Shown here: positions 16,601-26,272 of the stretch, piece after piece | How the letters are laid out: each line of letters opens with the position of its first letter | Position numbering within the stretch: the first letter of the stretch is position 1 | DNA from: Massilia sp. METH4 | GTDB taxonomy: Bacteria; Pseudomonadota; Gammaproteobacteria; Burkholderiales; Burkholderiaceae_D | Assembly (NCBI RefSeq): GCF_037094685.1 | Contig: NZ_CP146614.1 | Location: 3,224,001-3,288,000, forward strand | Length of the DNA: 64,000 bases | Reading direction: 5' to 3' | Position numbers and translations under genes: made by a program | The notes under the pieces: generated by a model | What the model saw: only the letters and a program-made list of their open reading frames with translations | Told to the model about the DNA's origin: nothing | Databases searched by the model: none

Positions 16601-17020
16601 ATGCAAACCGTCCAGCCTTCGTTCCTGCTGAAAACCATCCTGTTGATCGATGCCGCCGCCAGCGGCGCGATGGCCGCCGCCCATCTGCTGTTCCCGGGCA
16701 TGCTGCAAGCCACGCTGGCCTTGCCGGGGGCGCTGTTAGCCGGCACCGGGGCGTTCCTGGTTGCCTACGTCGCGCTGCTGGTCGTGCTGGCGCGCAGCCG
16801 CACGGTGTGGCGCCCGCTGGTGCTGTTCGTGATCGCCGGGAACGTGGGCTGGGCGGCCGCCAGCCTGGCCCTGCCGGTAACCGGCATCATTGCACCGAAC
16901 GCCCTGGGGACGGCCTACGTGATCGTGCAGGCGCTGGGCGTGCTGGCTTTCGCCGCCTTGCAGTATCGCGGACTGGCGCGGTCGGCACCCGCCGTGCACC
17001 GCGGAGCCGCGCTGGCATAA
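16601..17020 (+). CDS. small four-helix membrane protein
   Basis: 139 residues with four hydrophobic stretches (LLIDAAASGAMAAAHLLF, LLAGTGAFLVAYVALLVVLA, LVLFVIAGNVGWAAASLAL and AYVIVQALGVLAFAALQ). An AAGGAGAAC ribosome site precedes the ATG. It resembles small conserved proteobacterial integral membrane proteins without a function. It follows the GNAT gene by 87 bases on the same strand and ends at a bidirectional terminator. Confidence 0.75.
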   Translation: MQTVQPSFLLKTILLIDAAASGAMAAAHLLFPGMLQATLALPGALLAGTGAFLVAYVALLVVLARSRTVWRPLVLFVIAGNVGWAAASLALPVTGIIAPNALGTAYVIVQALGVLAFAALQYRGLARSAPAVHRGAALA

Positions 17021-17033
17021 ACACCACAGTCCC

Positions 17034-17068
17034 GAAAAAAAAATGGCCCGCCGAAGCGGGCCATTTTT
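17034..17068. terminator. bidirectional terminator
   Basis: Stem ATGGCCCGC/GCGGGCCAT with loop CGAA is flanked by nine As on the left and five Ts on the right, so it can end both the membrane gene (+) and the lipoprotein gene (-). Confidence 0.9.
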
Positions 17069-17081
17069 CGTGCATGCCAGA

Positions 17082-17411
17082 TTAACGCTTGACCGAATTG
17101 TCGTCCGCGTTGCTCGGGTTGCTGGGCGAGGTGCCCGGCGTTGCCGTTGGCGCCGTGTTGCCGCTCTGGTTCCACTGGCTGGAGTTCGTCGAACCGGAGG
17201 TGCTGGAGCCCGACGTGGTGGAGCCGGAGGTGCCGGAGCCCGAAGTGGCGGAACCCGAGGTGCCCGAATCCATCGAGCTGCTGCCCGACGTGGTGCTCGA
17301 GCCGGTTGCCGAGCTGTCGCTCGCGCCGCTGGACGAGTCGGTGCCGGTGGTGCTGCAAGCGGCCAGGCCGAAGCACAGGGCTGCCGCGAAGATAGCTTTG
17401 GTCATGGTCAT
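17082..17411 (-). CDS. Ser/Gly/Thr-rich small lipoprotein
   Basis: 109 residues. A lipoprotein signal (KAIFAAALCFGLAAC) ends in a lipobox Cys. The mature part is almost entirely Ser, Gly and Thr with SGSSTSGST-type repeats up to residue ~80, then an Asn/Pro tail ending in VKR. It is inferred to be a flexible surface or periplasmic tether. The start has a strong AAAAAGGA site. It diverges from the PYP operon. Confidence 0.75.
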   Translation of the reverse strand: MTMTKAIFAAALCFGLAACSTTGTDSSSGASDSSATGSSTTSGSSSMDSGTSGSATSGSGTSGSTTSGSSTSGSTNSSQWNQSGNTAPTATPGTSPSNPSNADDNSVKR

Positions 17412-17643
17412 GATGAGTTCCTTTTTCAGTGAGTTAATCGGTGACTCGAGCCGTGATCGTAGCAAAGTATGCAACTGGACCGCGTTCGATTGCCCTTCTT
17501 AAAAACATGTTTCCATAGGGAGAAAAGCTGGTTTCAATCGTGCGTGCATTGACAGGGCATTATGACCATGGCAGCATCTATTTCCGCACATCAACCCCGG
17601 TGATGGGCGATCCTTCACCCTGTTTTGTTGCCTGGAGTTACCG

Positions 17644-18027
17644 ATGGACGTTCTTGCTTTCGACCAGCCCGACCTGGGCCAACGCCTCGCGGCGCTCACC
17701 GACGAACAGCTCGACGAGGCATCGTTCGGCGTCATCGGTTTCGATGACGCGACCGTGGTGCGGCGCTACAACCGCTTCGAATCGCAGGCTGCCGGCCTGT
17801 CGCCGCACAGCGTGGTGGGGCAGCCCTTCTTCACCAGCGTGGCGCCATGCATGAACAACTTCATGGTGGCGCAGCGCTTCGAGGATGCGCAGGACGACGG
17901 CGTGCCGCTCGACGAGACGATGCCCTATGTGCTGACCTTGCGCATGCGGCCAACGAAGGTGCGGCTGCGCCTGCTGGCGCTGCCCGGCGCGGCCACCCGC
18001 TACGTGCTCGTGCAACGGCAGCCGTGA
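17644..18027 (+). CDS. photoactive yellow protein-like PAS photoreceptor
   Basis: 127 residues, the size of PYP (125), and colinear with it. LAFDQPDLGQRLAALTDEQL matches the N-terminal cap, FGVIGFD and YNRFESQAAG follow, then FFTSVAPCMNNF and RPTKVRLRL. Tyr42, Glu46 and Cys69 occur at the same positions as in Halorhodospira PYP, the residues that hydrogen-bond and covalently bind p-coumarate. Thr50, Arg52 and Met100 are replaced by Ala, Leu and Arg, so the photocycle may differ. No tyrosine ammonia-lyase or coumarate ligase gene is in the window. The gene overlaps the following GGDEF gene (GTGA), so light (or another ligand) may set c-di-GMP. Confidence 0.78.
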   Translation: MDVLAFDQPDLGQRLAALTDEQLDEASFGVIGFDDATVVRRYNRFESQAAGLSPHSVVGQPFFTSVAPCMNNFMVAQRFEDAQDDGVPLDETMPYVLTLRMRPTKVRLRLLALPGAATRYVLVQRQP

Positions 18028-19361
18028 ATACCGAAGCTTCGGCCGGCGCGCCGGCGGATGACGGCATCGACCTCGCTGCCGAACACGAAGCGCTGATGCA
18101 GTTCCTGTACCTGGCGCCGGTGGGGCTGGTGCAGGCCAGGGGGGATGGCGAGATCACGCTGAGCAACCCGATCTCGGCGCAGCTGTTGATGCCGCTGTCG
18201 CGCGACGGCTGCCTGGACAACCTGTTTACCGCGCTGCAGGACGTGGCGCCTGAGGTGCGCAACCTGTGCGAGCAGTTCACCGCGCCGCGCGGCCGCATCT
18301 GCGACGGCCTGCACATCCATCTGCACGGCGGCGGCCGGCGCACGCCGGGCATCCTGTCGCTGTCGATCGTCAAGCTCGATCCATCCCGCCTGATGGCCGT
18401 CCTGCAGGACGTGACGCTGCAGGTGCAGCGCGACCGCCAGCTGCGCCAGAGCGACGCCTGGCTGAACGCGCTGCTGGCCAGCGTGGCCGACTATGCGCTG
18501 GTGAGCCTGGACCGCGAGGGACGCATCGAGCAATGGAACGATAGCATCGGCCGCGTGACGGGTTTCTCGGAATCGGTCGTGGGCCAGCCCTATGCCGTGT
18601 TCGAACCGGAGGACACCACCACGCCGGAACGGGCGAGAGACCTGTTGCGCGAGGCCGACGACAGCGGCTGGAGCCTCGATGAAGGCTTGCGCATGCGCGC
18701 CGACGGCACGCCCTTCTGGGGCAGCGCGATGATCACGCCGCTGCCCGAGCGCGATCCGCTGGCGCCCGATACCGAAGCCGCCTATTGCCTGGTGCTGCGC
18801 GACATCACCGATCGGCGCGACGCCAGCGAGAGCTGGCGCCAGGCCGTGTTCTCGGATCACCTGACGGGCGTGGCGAACCGGCGCGGCTTCTTCCATGCGG
18901 CGGAGCTGGAACTGGGCCGCGCGCGCCGCTTCCCGCGGCCGGTATCGCTGGCGCTGTTCGACCTCGATCATTTCAAGCGCGTCAACGACGCGCATGGCCA
19001 TCCGGTGGGAGACGCGGTGCTGCGCGAGTTCGCGCAGGCGCTGCGCAACGCCTTCCGCGCCGTGGACGTGGTGGCCCGGCTGGGCGGCGAGGAGTTCGCC
19101 GTGCTGCTGCCTTCCACGGAAACGGAGCAGGCCTGCGCCGTGGCTAAGCGGCTGCTCGCAACCGTGGAAGGCCTTACCGTGCGGGTCGATGGCGTGGCCG
19201 TGGCCTTCACGGTCAGCGCCGGCGTGGCCGGCTGGAAGCCGCGGCTGGGTGGCATCGACGACCTGCTCAAGCGCGCCGACCGCGCGCTGTACGCCGCCAA
19301 GGCCGACGGCCGCAACCGCGTCGTGTGCTGGCGGCTCGACCTGCAGGATACCGCCGCATGA
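18024..19361 (+). CDS. PAS-GGDEF diguanylate cyclase
   Basis: 445 residues starting at GTG 18024, whose GTGA overlaps the PYP stop. Domains: a novel N-terminal region (EALMQFLYLAPVGLVQARGD, residues 22-130) shared with the next gene, a PAS domain (~143-265, WNDSIGRVTGFSESVVG) and a GGDEF domain (~280-440). The active site is intact: FDLDHFKRVND (metal Asp) and GGEEF at 354-358. The RAVD at 345-348 is an inhibitory I-site. It should make c-di-GMP from GTP with product feedback, probably in response to PYP and PAS input. No membrane segment is seen. Confidence 0.9.
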   Translation: MNTEASAGAPADDGIDLAAEHEALMQFLYLAPVGLVQARGDGEITLSNPISAQLLMPLSRDGCLDNLFTALQDVAPEVRNLCEQFTAPRGRICDGLHIHLHGGGRRTPGILSLSIVKLDPSRLMAVLQDVTLQVQRDRQLRQSDAWLNALLASVADYALVSLDREGRIEQWNDSIGRVTGFSESVVGQPYAVFEPEDTTTPERARDLLREADDSGWSLDEGLRMRADGTPFWGSAMITPLPERDPLAPDTEAAYCLVLRDITDRRDASESWRQAVFSDHLTGVANRRGFFHAAELELGRARRFPRPVSLALFDLDHFKRVNDAHGHPVGDAVLREFAQALRNAFRAVDVVARLGGEEFAVLLPSTETEQACAVAKRLLATVEGLTVRVDGVAVAFTVSAGVAGWKPRLGGIDDLLKRADRALYAAKADGRNRVVCWRLDLQDTAA

Positions 19362-21106
19362 TGGAGCACGACGACAAACTCGCCTACGAGGCGCTGATCC
19401 AGTTCCTGTACCGCACGCCGATCGGCCTGCTGCAGGCCGACATCGACGGTGCCATCGACATGCTCAACCCGATGGCCTCGCAGCTGCTGATGCCGCTGGC
19501 GCCGAATGGCTCGCTCGACAACCTGTACGCCATCTTCGCGGGCGCCGCGCCGGATTTGCGCGAGGCGGTGGCGCGCTGCGATACGCCGAGCGGCGTGGTG
19601 GTGGAGGGGCTGCGCATCGAAGCGCCGGACGGGCGCGACGGCCCGCAGGTGCTGTCGCTGTCGGTGATGAAGCTCGATCCGCACCGGCTGATGGCGGCGG
19701 TGAACGACATCACGCTGGAGTCGCGGCGGGAGCAGGAGCGGCTGGCCACCCGCCTCTCTTCGGCGGCACGCACCGATGCGCTCACGCGCATGCCGAACCG
19801 CGGCGCCGTGCACGAGGAATTGCGCCGCATCCTGGAGCGCGACCATGCCGAGCCGAAGGCCGATACCGGTTTTGCGGTGCTGTTCATGAACTGCGACCGC
19901 TTCCGCCAGGTGAACGACGCGCTGGGCCAAGCGATGGGCGACCAGCTGCTGGTGCTCGTGGCCGAACGCATTCGCAACGTGCTGCGCCCGCCCAGCGACC
20001 GCATCACGCTGGGGCAGCGCGGCGGCCAGCTGGCCGCGCGCGTGGGCGGCGACGAATTCGTGGTGGTGCTCGACGGCTTGCGCCGCGTGGAGGATGCCGA
20101 GAGCGTGGCCACGCGGCTGATCGGCGCGATCGGGCGCAGCTATCACCTGCAGGGGCATGACGTGGTGTGCAATGTGAGCGTGGGCATCGCCTGGGGCGAC
20201 GGCCACGATCCCGATGCGCTGCTGCGCGACGCCGGCATCGCCATGGTGGAAGCCAAGCGGGCGGGCGGTGCCCGGTTCGTGCGCTTCGAGGCCGAAATGC
20301 GCGAGCGCTCCGCGCGCCGCAGCGATATCGAGACGGACCTGCGGCTGGCCCTGCAGTCCGACCAGCTGTTCGTGGTGTACCAGCCCGTGGTGGCGCTGCG
20401 CCCCGACGGCCGCACGGATTGTTCGGCCGGCGTGGAAGCGTTGGTGCGCTGGCGTCACCCGGTGCGCGGCATCGTGCCGCCGTTCGAATTCATCGGCGTG
20501 GCCGAGGAGTGCGGCCTGATCGGACCACTGGGCGACTTCGTGCTGGAACGCGCCAGCCGCGACTTCGTGCACTGGCAGGGCGCGCTGGGCGAGCTGGCGC
20601 CACGCCTCCTGGCAGTAAACCTGTCGCGCGCCCAGCTGGGCCAGCGCGAATGGGCCGACACCGTGGCGCGCATTCTGGCCGAAACCGGCATGGACCCGCA
20701 GCGCCTGCAACTGGAGGTGACGGAGAGCCTGGCAGCGCAGGATACCGCTGTGCAGCAACGCCTGCACGAACTGAAGGCGCTCGGCATTACGCTGGCGCTG
20801 GACGATTTCGGCACCGGTTATTCCTCGCTGGCCAGCCTGCACCTGCTGCCGGTGGACACGGTGAAGATCGACCGCTCGTTCGTGAGCCAGAGCGAGACGA
20901 GCCACCACCATCGCGTGCTGATCGAGGCCACCGTGAAGGTGGCGCAGAGCCTGGGCATGAGCACCGTGGCCGAGGGCATCGAGACGGCCGAACAGGCCAT
21001 GGTGGTGCGCACGCTACGCTGCGACAAGGGGCAGGGCTACCTGTACAGCCGCCCGCTGCCGAGCGACGAGCTGGTGGCCTGGCTCAGGCAGAGCGCCTGC
21101 GCCTGA
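19358..21106 (+). CDS. GGDEF-EAL bifunctional or phosphodiesterase protein
   Basis: About 582 residues, ATGA overlap with the upstream cyclase. The N-terminal region (EALIQFLYRTPIGLLQADID) duplicates that of the cyclase. The GGDEF domain has GGDEF at 230-234 but the usual metal Asp is Asn178 in FMNCDRF, and GH is GQ, so cyclase activity is doubtful. It may bind GTP as a regulator. The EAL domain is complete: GVEALVRW, NLS, LEVTES, LDDFGTGYSSL, VKIDRSFV and VAEGIET, so it should cleave c-di-GMP. The pair of a cyclase and a phosphodiesterase with the same sensor module suggests opposing outputs. Confidence 0.9.
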   Translation: MMEHDDKLAYEALIQFLYRTPIGLLQADIDGAIDMLNPMASQLLMPLAPNGSLDNLYAIFAGAAPDLREAVARCDTPSGVVVEGLRIEAPDGRDGPQVLSLSVMKLDPHRLMAAVNDITLESRREQERLATRLSSAARTDALTRMPNRGAVHEELRRILERDHAEPKADTGFAVLFMNCDRFRQVNDALGQAMGDQLLVLVAERIRNVLRPPSDRITLGQRGGQLAARVGGDEFVVVLDGLRRVEDAESVATRLIGAIGRSYHLQGHDVVCNVSVGIAWGDGHDPDALLRDAGIAMVEAKRAGGARFVRFEAEMRERSARRSDIETDLRLALQSDQLFVVYQPVVALRPDGRTDCSAGVEALVRWRHPVRGIVPPFEFIGVAEECGLIGPLGDFVLERASRDFVHWQGALGELAPRLLAVNLSRAQLGQREWADTVARILAETGMDPQRLQLEVTESLAAQDTAVQQRLHELKALGITLALDDFGTGYSSLASLHLLPVDTVKIDRSFVSQSETSHHHRVLIEATVKVAQSLGMSTVAEGIETAEQAMVVRTLRCDKGQGYLYSRPLPSDELVAWLRQSACA

Positions 21107-21653
21107 GGAATGCCATCGCCCGCGCCGCAAAGGGCAGCTTCAGGCGCGGCAGGCAGGTCGGGTTTGCGGGATCGGCCAGGAAGTCCCGCAGCACCTCGTC
21201 GAACAGCCAGGCCTCGCCCGCGTACTGCTTCTGGCGCATTGCCCCCGGCTCGCCGAGCCAGCGCAGCGCAAACCAGTCCGCCAGCAGGTCGCCCTGGGCC
21301 TCCATGTTGTAGTCCCCCAGGCGCCGGCCCGGCGCGAGCTGGTAGCGGTAGGAGAGCCCGGCGCGCAGCGCGCCGCGGCACATCACCGGGTAGCCCAGCT
21401 GCCACTGCCACACGTGCACCATCTCGTGCATGAACCACAGCAGCCGCCATGCCGGCTCGCGCGAAAAATCCTCGCGAAAATCCTCGGGCCGGAACCAGAT
21501 GGCGCCATCCGGCGCCATGGCCGTGTGCGGCCACTGCACACCGAAGAACCAGCCGCGGGCGTGGATGCGTACCCGCGCATAATGGATCGCGGCGCCGAAC
21601 AGCTTGCGGCAGCAGGCGATTTCGCCTTCGGTCAACGGGCGGGAGCGGTGCAT
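21084..21653 (-). CDS. HExxH metalloprotease-like protein (Vgr-related type)
   Basis: 189 residues. RPLTEGEIACCRKLFGAAIH, RVRIHARGWF, then the zinc motif MHEMVHVWQW (HEMVH) and YNMEAQGDLLADWFA with a possible third Glu ligand. This layout matches a family annotated as Vgr-related. Such proteins often accompany type VI secretion loci, but none is seen here. Start 21653 is used because the longer upstream frame runs through the palindrome repeats. The 3' end overlaps the convergent EAL gene by 23 bases. Confidence 0.6.
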   Translation of the reverse strand: MHRSRPLTEGEIACCRKLFGAAIHYARVRIHARGWFFGVQWPHTAMAPDGAIWFRPEDFREDFSREPAWRLLWFMHEMVHVWQWQLGYPVMCRGALRAGLSYRYQLAPGRRLGDYNMEAQGDLLADWFALRWLGEPGAMRQKQYAGEAWLFDEVLRDFLADPANPTCLPRLKLPFAARAMAFLRRRRSA

Positions 21654-21673
21654 GGTCGGCGTAGCGAGTGTCG

Positions 21674-21780
21674 TAAAAATTCGGGGACAGTCCCTGTTGT
21701 AAAAAATCGGGGACAGTCCCTGTTGTAAAAATTCGGGGACAGTCCCTGTAAAAATTTGGGGACAGTCCCCTGTTGTTAAA
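21674..21780. repeat. four tandem GGGGACAGTCCC palindromes
   Basis: Core GGGGACAGTCCC begins at 21683, 21709, 21735 and 21758, separated by TGTTGTAAAAA-type AT-rich spacers (unit about 26 bases). It lies directly upstream of the HExxH gene, so it may separate or regulate it. Confidence 0.85.
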
Positions 21781-21918
21781 CCACCAGTTGCTCCGGCCTG
21801 TCTGTTGTGAAGCAACCAGCCCAGCAGTGCTTTTGGGCCTTCGTCCACTACTTCTCTTCTGTCAGCCCGACAAGAAAAATGCTCGGTAAAAACGTGGTGC
21901 GGTCGCGATCGCCGGGGT

Positions 21919-22692
21919 TCAGGCAACAGTTGACAGGAACGCGGCGATTTCCTGGTTGACGTCCGCGGCGTGCGTGATCGGGGCCATGTGGCCGCCGGGT
22001 GTCTGCGCGGCGGTGGCGCGGGGCAGGGTGGCCGCGAGGGCGGTGGCGACGGCGCGGGTAGAGGCGGGGCCGTCGCGGCCGGAGAGCACGAGGGCGGGTA
22101 CGTCGATCGCGGCCATGTCGGCGAGCGTGGCGGGTTCGGCCAGCAGGGCGACGAAGTCGAGCTTCACCTTGGCGACCTGGGTGGTGAAGCGCTCACGCAG
22201 CGGCGCGGGCATGGCGTCGAAGGCGCCCGGGCCGTTCCAGTAGTCGATGAAGCTGCGCGTGGCGTCCTCCGCGGTGGCCGCCGCCTCGATCGCGGCAATG
22301 ACTGTACCCACTTCGGCGCGGCCGGGGTGGCCGGCATCGAGCAGGTGGAAGGCCACGGGTTCGAACACGGCCAGCGAGCGCACCCGGCCCGGCTGCGTGC
22401 GCGCCAGCCGCAGCGCGGTGGCGCCACCATAGGAGTGGCCCACCAGGTGGTAGGGCTCGTCCGGCTCCAGTTGCGCCGCAAGCGCTGCCTGCACCGCGTC
22501 CACTTCGTGGGCGAGCGAGAAGGCCGCCTGCATCGCGGCATTGGGGAAGGGTGCCTTGCCGTAGCCCAGCAGGTCCAGTGCGATGAAGCGGTAGGCCGCT
22601 TCGTGGGCGGCGGTCAGCGCGGCCCACTGGCTGCGCGAACTCATGGAGCTGTGCAGCAGGACGACGGCAGGGCGGGGATCAAGGGTGGTCAT
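21919..22692 (-). CDS. alpha/beta hydrolase
   Basis: 257 residues. Family features: LLHSSMSSRSQW at the N-terminus, GHSYGGATAL with the nucleophilic Ser, a cap region (FVALLAEPATL), Asp of LSGRDGPAS, and His of PGGHMAPITH near the end. It acts on an unknown ester or C-C bond in the cytoplasm. It follows the upstream leftward PEP-CTERM gene after 150 bases and is likely independent. Confidence 0.88.
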   Translation of the reverse strand: MTTLDPRPAVVLLHSSMSSRSQWAALTAAHEAAYRFIALDLLGYGKAPFPNAAMQAAFSLAHEVDAVQAALAAQLEPDEPYHLVGHSYGGATALRLARTQPGRVRSLAVFEPVAFHLLDAGHPGRAEVGTVIAAIEAAATAEDATRSFIDYWNGPGAFDAMPAPLRERFTTQVAKVKLDFVALLAEPATLADMAAIDVPALVLSGRDGPASTRAVATALAATLPRATAAQTPGGHMAPITHAADVNQEIAAFLSTVA

Positions 22693-22846
22693 GGCTTTCT
22701 CTTGGATTCGGCGGACCGCGCATTATAGGGGCATCGGAACGGCGATCGGCCATGGAAGAGACGACGATGCCGGTGGCGATCGTCGTCCCGAAGCGTGCGC
22801 TTGCCGGCAGGTGCGGACGCCACGCCGGCTGGCGTTCAGCCGGTCA

Positions 22847-23584
22847 TCAGGCGGCTTTGCGGCGACGGGCGGCGGCCCCCAGCAGGCCGAGGCCGGCCAG
22901 CATCATCGCATAGGTGCCCGGTTCCGGCACGGCGCTGACGGTGATGTTGTCCACGGCCACGTCGAAGTCCGTGAAGCCGTAAGCGAAGCCCGGCGTGTAC
23001 GTGGTGAAGGCGATCTCGTCGACACCGGCCAGCACGCTGGCAAAGGTGCGGTCCTCGGGCAGGTAAGGTGTGCCATCGGACGTTTCCGCCCCATAGCCGC
23101 CCCAGCCCGACGGCAGGCCGATGGCGGAGGTGTCGTCGATCGTGACGGAGAAGTGCTGCCAGCCGCCGACGGAGGCGTCGAGCGTGCCGATCCGGGTCCA
23201 CACGCTGGTGTACGGCAGGCCGTTGCTCGCGTTGTCGTAGTCGCGCAATTCCAGCACCAGGTCGCGCGTCACATCCGAGTTGAAGAAGCGCACCTGCTGC
23301 GTCAGCACGTCGATGCCGAAGGTGACGGAGGAGGAGGCCGTGTAGTCGCGCACGAAATCGGTATTCGTGCTGTTGGTGAAGCTGATACCGAAGTTGTTGA
23401 TGATCGTGCGATAGGCCGGCGCGTCATTGCCCAGCGACGTGTCGATGCCGGAACCGCCCACCCCGTTCGCGGGCTGCGTTCCTTCCCAGCCTTGTGCGCC
23501 GGAAGAAAAGTCCGTCGTGGCCGCGGCGGCACTGCCCGCGGCGAAAGCCATTGCCAACACCATGTAAGCCTGCTTCATCTTCAT
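22847..23584 (-). CDS. PEP-CTERM sorting-domain exported protein
   Basis: 245 residues. Signal peptide (AYMVLAMAFAAGSAAAA), a beta-sandwich-like region with many Ser/Thr/Asn residues (DFSSGAQGWEG, FDVAVDNITV), then the sorting signal VPEPGTYAMMLAGLGLLGAA with basic ARRRK tail. Exosortase A-type proteins cut at the PEP motif; the exosortase gene is not in the window. Role is inferred as surface or biofilm matrix protein. The AAAGGA ribosome site fits the ATG at 23584. Confidence 0.9.
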   Translation of the reverse strand: MKMKQAYMVLAMAFAAGSAAAATTDFSSGAQGWEGTQPANGVGGSGIDTSLGNDAPAYRTIINNFGISFTNSTNTDFVRDYTASSSVTFGIDVLTQQVRFFNSDVTRDLVLELRDYDNASNGLPYTSVWTRIGTLDASVGGWQHFSVTIDDTSAIGLPSGWGGYGAETSDGTPYLPEDRTFASVLAGVDEIAFTTYTPGFAYGFTDFDVAVDNITVSAVPEPGTYAMMLAGLGLLGAAARRRKAA

Positions 23585-23919
23585 GTGCATTCCTTTGTTG
23601 TGATGGTTGAGCACTCGTGTGGCTGAGCACACTGTCGTGCCGCGTCCGGGGTCTCCGGCACGGTTGATTTTTGGTCAACGCGGCCAAAACATTCTCGGCA
23701 GTAGCTAACCGCCAGTCCAAGAAGAAGTTGAAACAGTTGTAACAAAGTGCCGTACCAATACGGACGTGGCCGGCAGGGAAGACGGTGGGGGGATTAATGT
23801 TTGGTAGCGCTAGCGCGCGGGACGGGACGCTCGCTCGACGCCCCATCGAAATCGCGCGCGCCATGGCGGGCGGCGCAGTGACTTTATTCGTGCAAGCCGG
23901 AGTGGTTCCGGCGCCACGG
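23585..23919. other. 335-base gap, no gene seen
   Basis: Upstream of the PEP-CTERM gene and downstream of the DUF4124-like gene. It holds GTGTG/CACAC inverted pairs just before the PEP-CTERM gene and an AGTTGAAACAGTTGTAACAA stretch, but no ORF with a ribosome site and no clear terminator. Confidence 0.5.
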
Positions 23920-24324
23920 TCAGTCGAGGCTGGCGTGCCGCACGCCGGCCGTCTTGTCTTCGAGTTCGAGCCGCAGTTTGGCCGCTTTCAGTGTCGCGAC
24001 ATCGACTTTCGGCGGGGCGCTGACCAGCAGCGGCTTCGCCCGCTGGCCCGGGTCGATCTCGGCCGCCGGCAGCTTGAAATATTCCTTCACCACGGCCGGC
24101 CGCGCTGCTTCGACGGCAGGCAGCTCGGCCGTCGTGCCGGCCATCGCCGGTTCGGCCACGGGTGCCGTGTCGGCCGGCACGGATTCGACGATCGCGCAAG
24201 GCTTGTCTGACAATATCGTGGCGCCGTTCGGGTCGATGCACTTGTGGATCTGGTCGTTGGCGACCGCACCCGAGCCGGCCAGCACGGCCAGCCCGAGAGC
24301 GGCGCAAAGCATGGAGCTTCGCAT
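23920..24324 (-). CDS. DUF4124-like periplasmic protein
   Basis: 134 residues. Signal peptide (LCAALGLAVLAGSGAVA), then IHKCIDPNGATILSDKPC, the short Cys-containing beta hairpin found in DUF4124-type proteins, then a Pro/Ala linker and a Lys-rich helical tail. The start has AGGAGGTGAACC. Function unknown. Confidence 0.7.
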   Translation of the reverse strand: MRSSMLCAALGLAVLAGSGAVANDQIHKCIDPNGATILSDKPCAIVESVPADTAPVAEPAMAGTTAELPAVEAARPAVVKEYFKLPAAEIDPGQRAKPLLVSAPPKVDVATLKAAKLRLELEDKTAGVRHASLD

Positions 24325-24433
24325 GGTTCACCTCCTGTTCGAGCGATGGAGGCAGTGTGCGCGCTGCGCGGGCGCGGGTCTGTTCGCCAACCCACGATCG
24401 GCCGGAGGACCAGTCCTACAGCGACTTCGGCAT

Positions 24434-25195
<762 letters not shown>

Positions 25196-25264
25196 GGGGC
25201 CTCCTTTCGGGCGGCCATGCTACAACGGCGTGCCGCGCGGCGGCGCACCTGAAGGATGCGCGGC

Positions 25265-26167
25265 CTACCAGGCCCGCCTGTCGCGCAGCAGCCGTTCCCA
25301 GGCCGGCACGGCCGCGTCCCAGAACGCGGGAATGGTGGCGGCTTCCACGTGCAGGCCGAGGAAGCGGGCGGCCGGTTGCAGGCTGTCGGCCAGCAGCCGT
25401 TCCGGCGAGGCCCCGTTGTCGAACGCGGCGGCCCCGGTCTGCTTCGACAGTTTCTCGCCGTCGGCATTGACCACCACCGGCACGTGCAGGTAGCGCGGGT
25501 GCGGCACGCCGAGGAGTTCCTGAAGGTAGAGCTGGCGCGGCGTGGAATCGAGCAGGTCGGCGCCGCGCACGATGTCGGTGACGCCCTGCGCCGCATCGTC
25601 GACCACCACGGCCAGCTGGTAGGCCCAGAAACCATCCGCGCGGCGGATCACGAAGTCGCCCACCTCGGCCGTGATGTCCTGTTCGACGGGGCCGTGCCAG
25701 CGGTCTTCGAAGCCGATCACGCGGCCCGGTTGCTGCGGCGTGCGCAGGCGCAGCGCGCGCGGCGCCTTGCCCGGCGCGAGGCCGGCGCGGCAGGTGCCCG
25801 GATACACGAGCGCCGCATTGTTCGACAGGCCGAGGCGCGTCTGCGAATCGGCGATCTCCTTGCGCGAGCAGCCGCACGGGTACACGTGCTGGCCCAGCTG
25901 CGCCAGCGCCGCCTCGTACAGGGGCTCGCGGCGCGTCTGCCACGTCACCTCGCCATCCCACGCCATGCCGCAGCGGCGCAGCGAGGCGAGGATGTGCTCG
26001 TCGGCGCCCGGCACGTTGCGGTCGCGGTCGAGGTCCTCGATGCGCACCAGCCACTGGCCGCCGTGCACCTTCGCGTCCAGGTAACTCGCCATCGCCGCAA
26101 CGAGCGAACCGAGGTGCAGGGGACCGGTGGGGGAAGGGGCGAAGCGGCCGATGTAGGAGGACAACAT
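25265..26167 (-). CDS. gluQ: glutamyl-Q tRNA(Asp) synthetase
   Basis: 300 residues. Charges glutamate onto the queuosine base at position 34 of tRNA-Asp. It is a class I GluRS-like core without the anticodon-binding domain: FAPSPTGPLHLGSLVAAMAS (the HIGH motif as HLGS), zinc ligands in YPCGCSRK and YPGTCR, and EKLSKQTGA (the KMSKS equivalent). Length and motifs match GluQRS. ATG 26167 is used; an in-frame TTG at 26185 is possible. Confidence 0.95.
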   Translation of the reverse strand: MLSSYIGRFAPSPTGPLHLGSLVAAMASYLDAKVHGGQWLVRIEDLDRDRNVPGADEHILASLRRCGMAWDGEVTWQTRREPLYEAALAQLGQHVYPCGCSRKEIADSQTRLGLSNNAALVYPGTCRAGLAPGKAPRALRLRTPQQPGRVIGFEDRWHGPVEQDITAEVGDFVIRRADGFWAYQLAVVVDDAAQGVTDIVRGADLLDSTPRQLYLQELLGVPHPRYLHVPVVVNADGEKLSKQTGAAAFDNGASPERLLADSLQPAARFLGLHVEAATIPAFWDAAVPAWERLLRDRRAW

Positions 26168-26272
26168 TCTATTGATGGTGCTCAAAGGAAGGTGCGAAGG
26201 ATACCATTTTCGTTTTCATGGACATCGATTGCCTTTAGTCTACTTAGCACACAATTTTATCTGGGGCCACTA

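Noticed and set aside
21653..21926. Longer start for the HExxH gene, up to 21926
   Set aside because: The extra residues are encoded by the palindrome repeats (DCPQIFT-type), which is unlikely for a real N-terminus.
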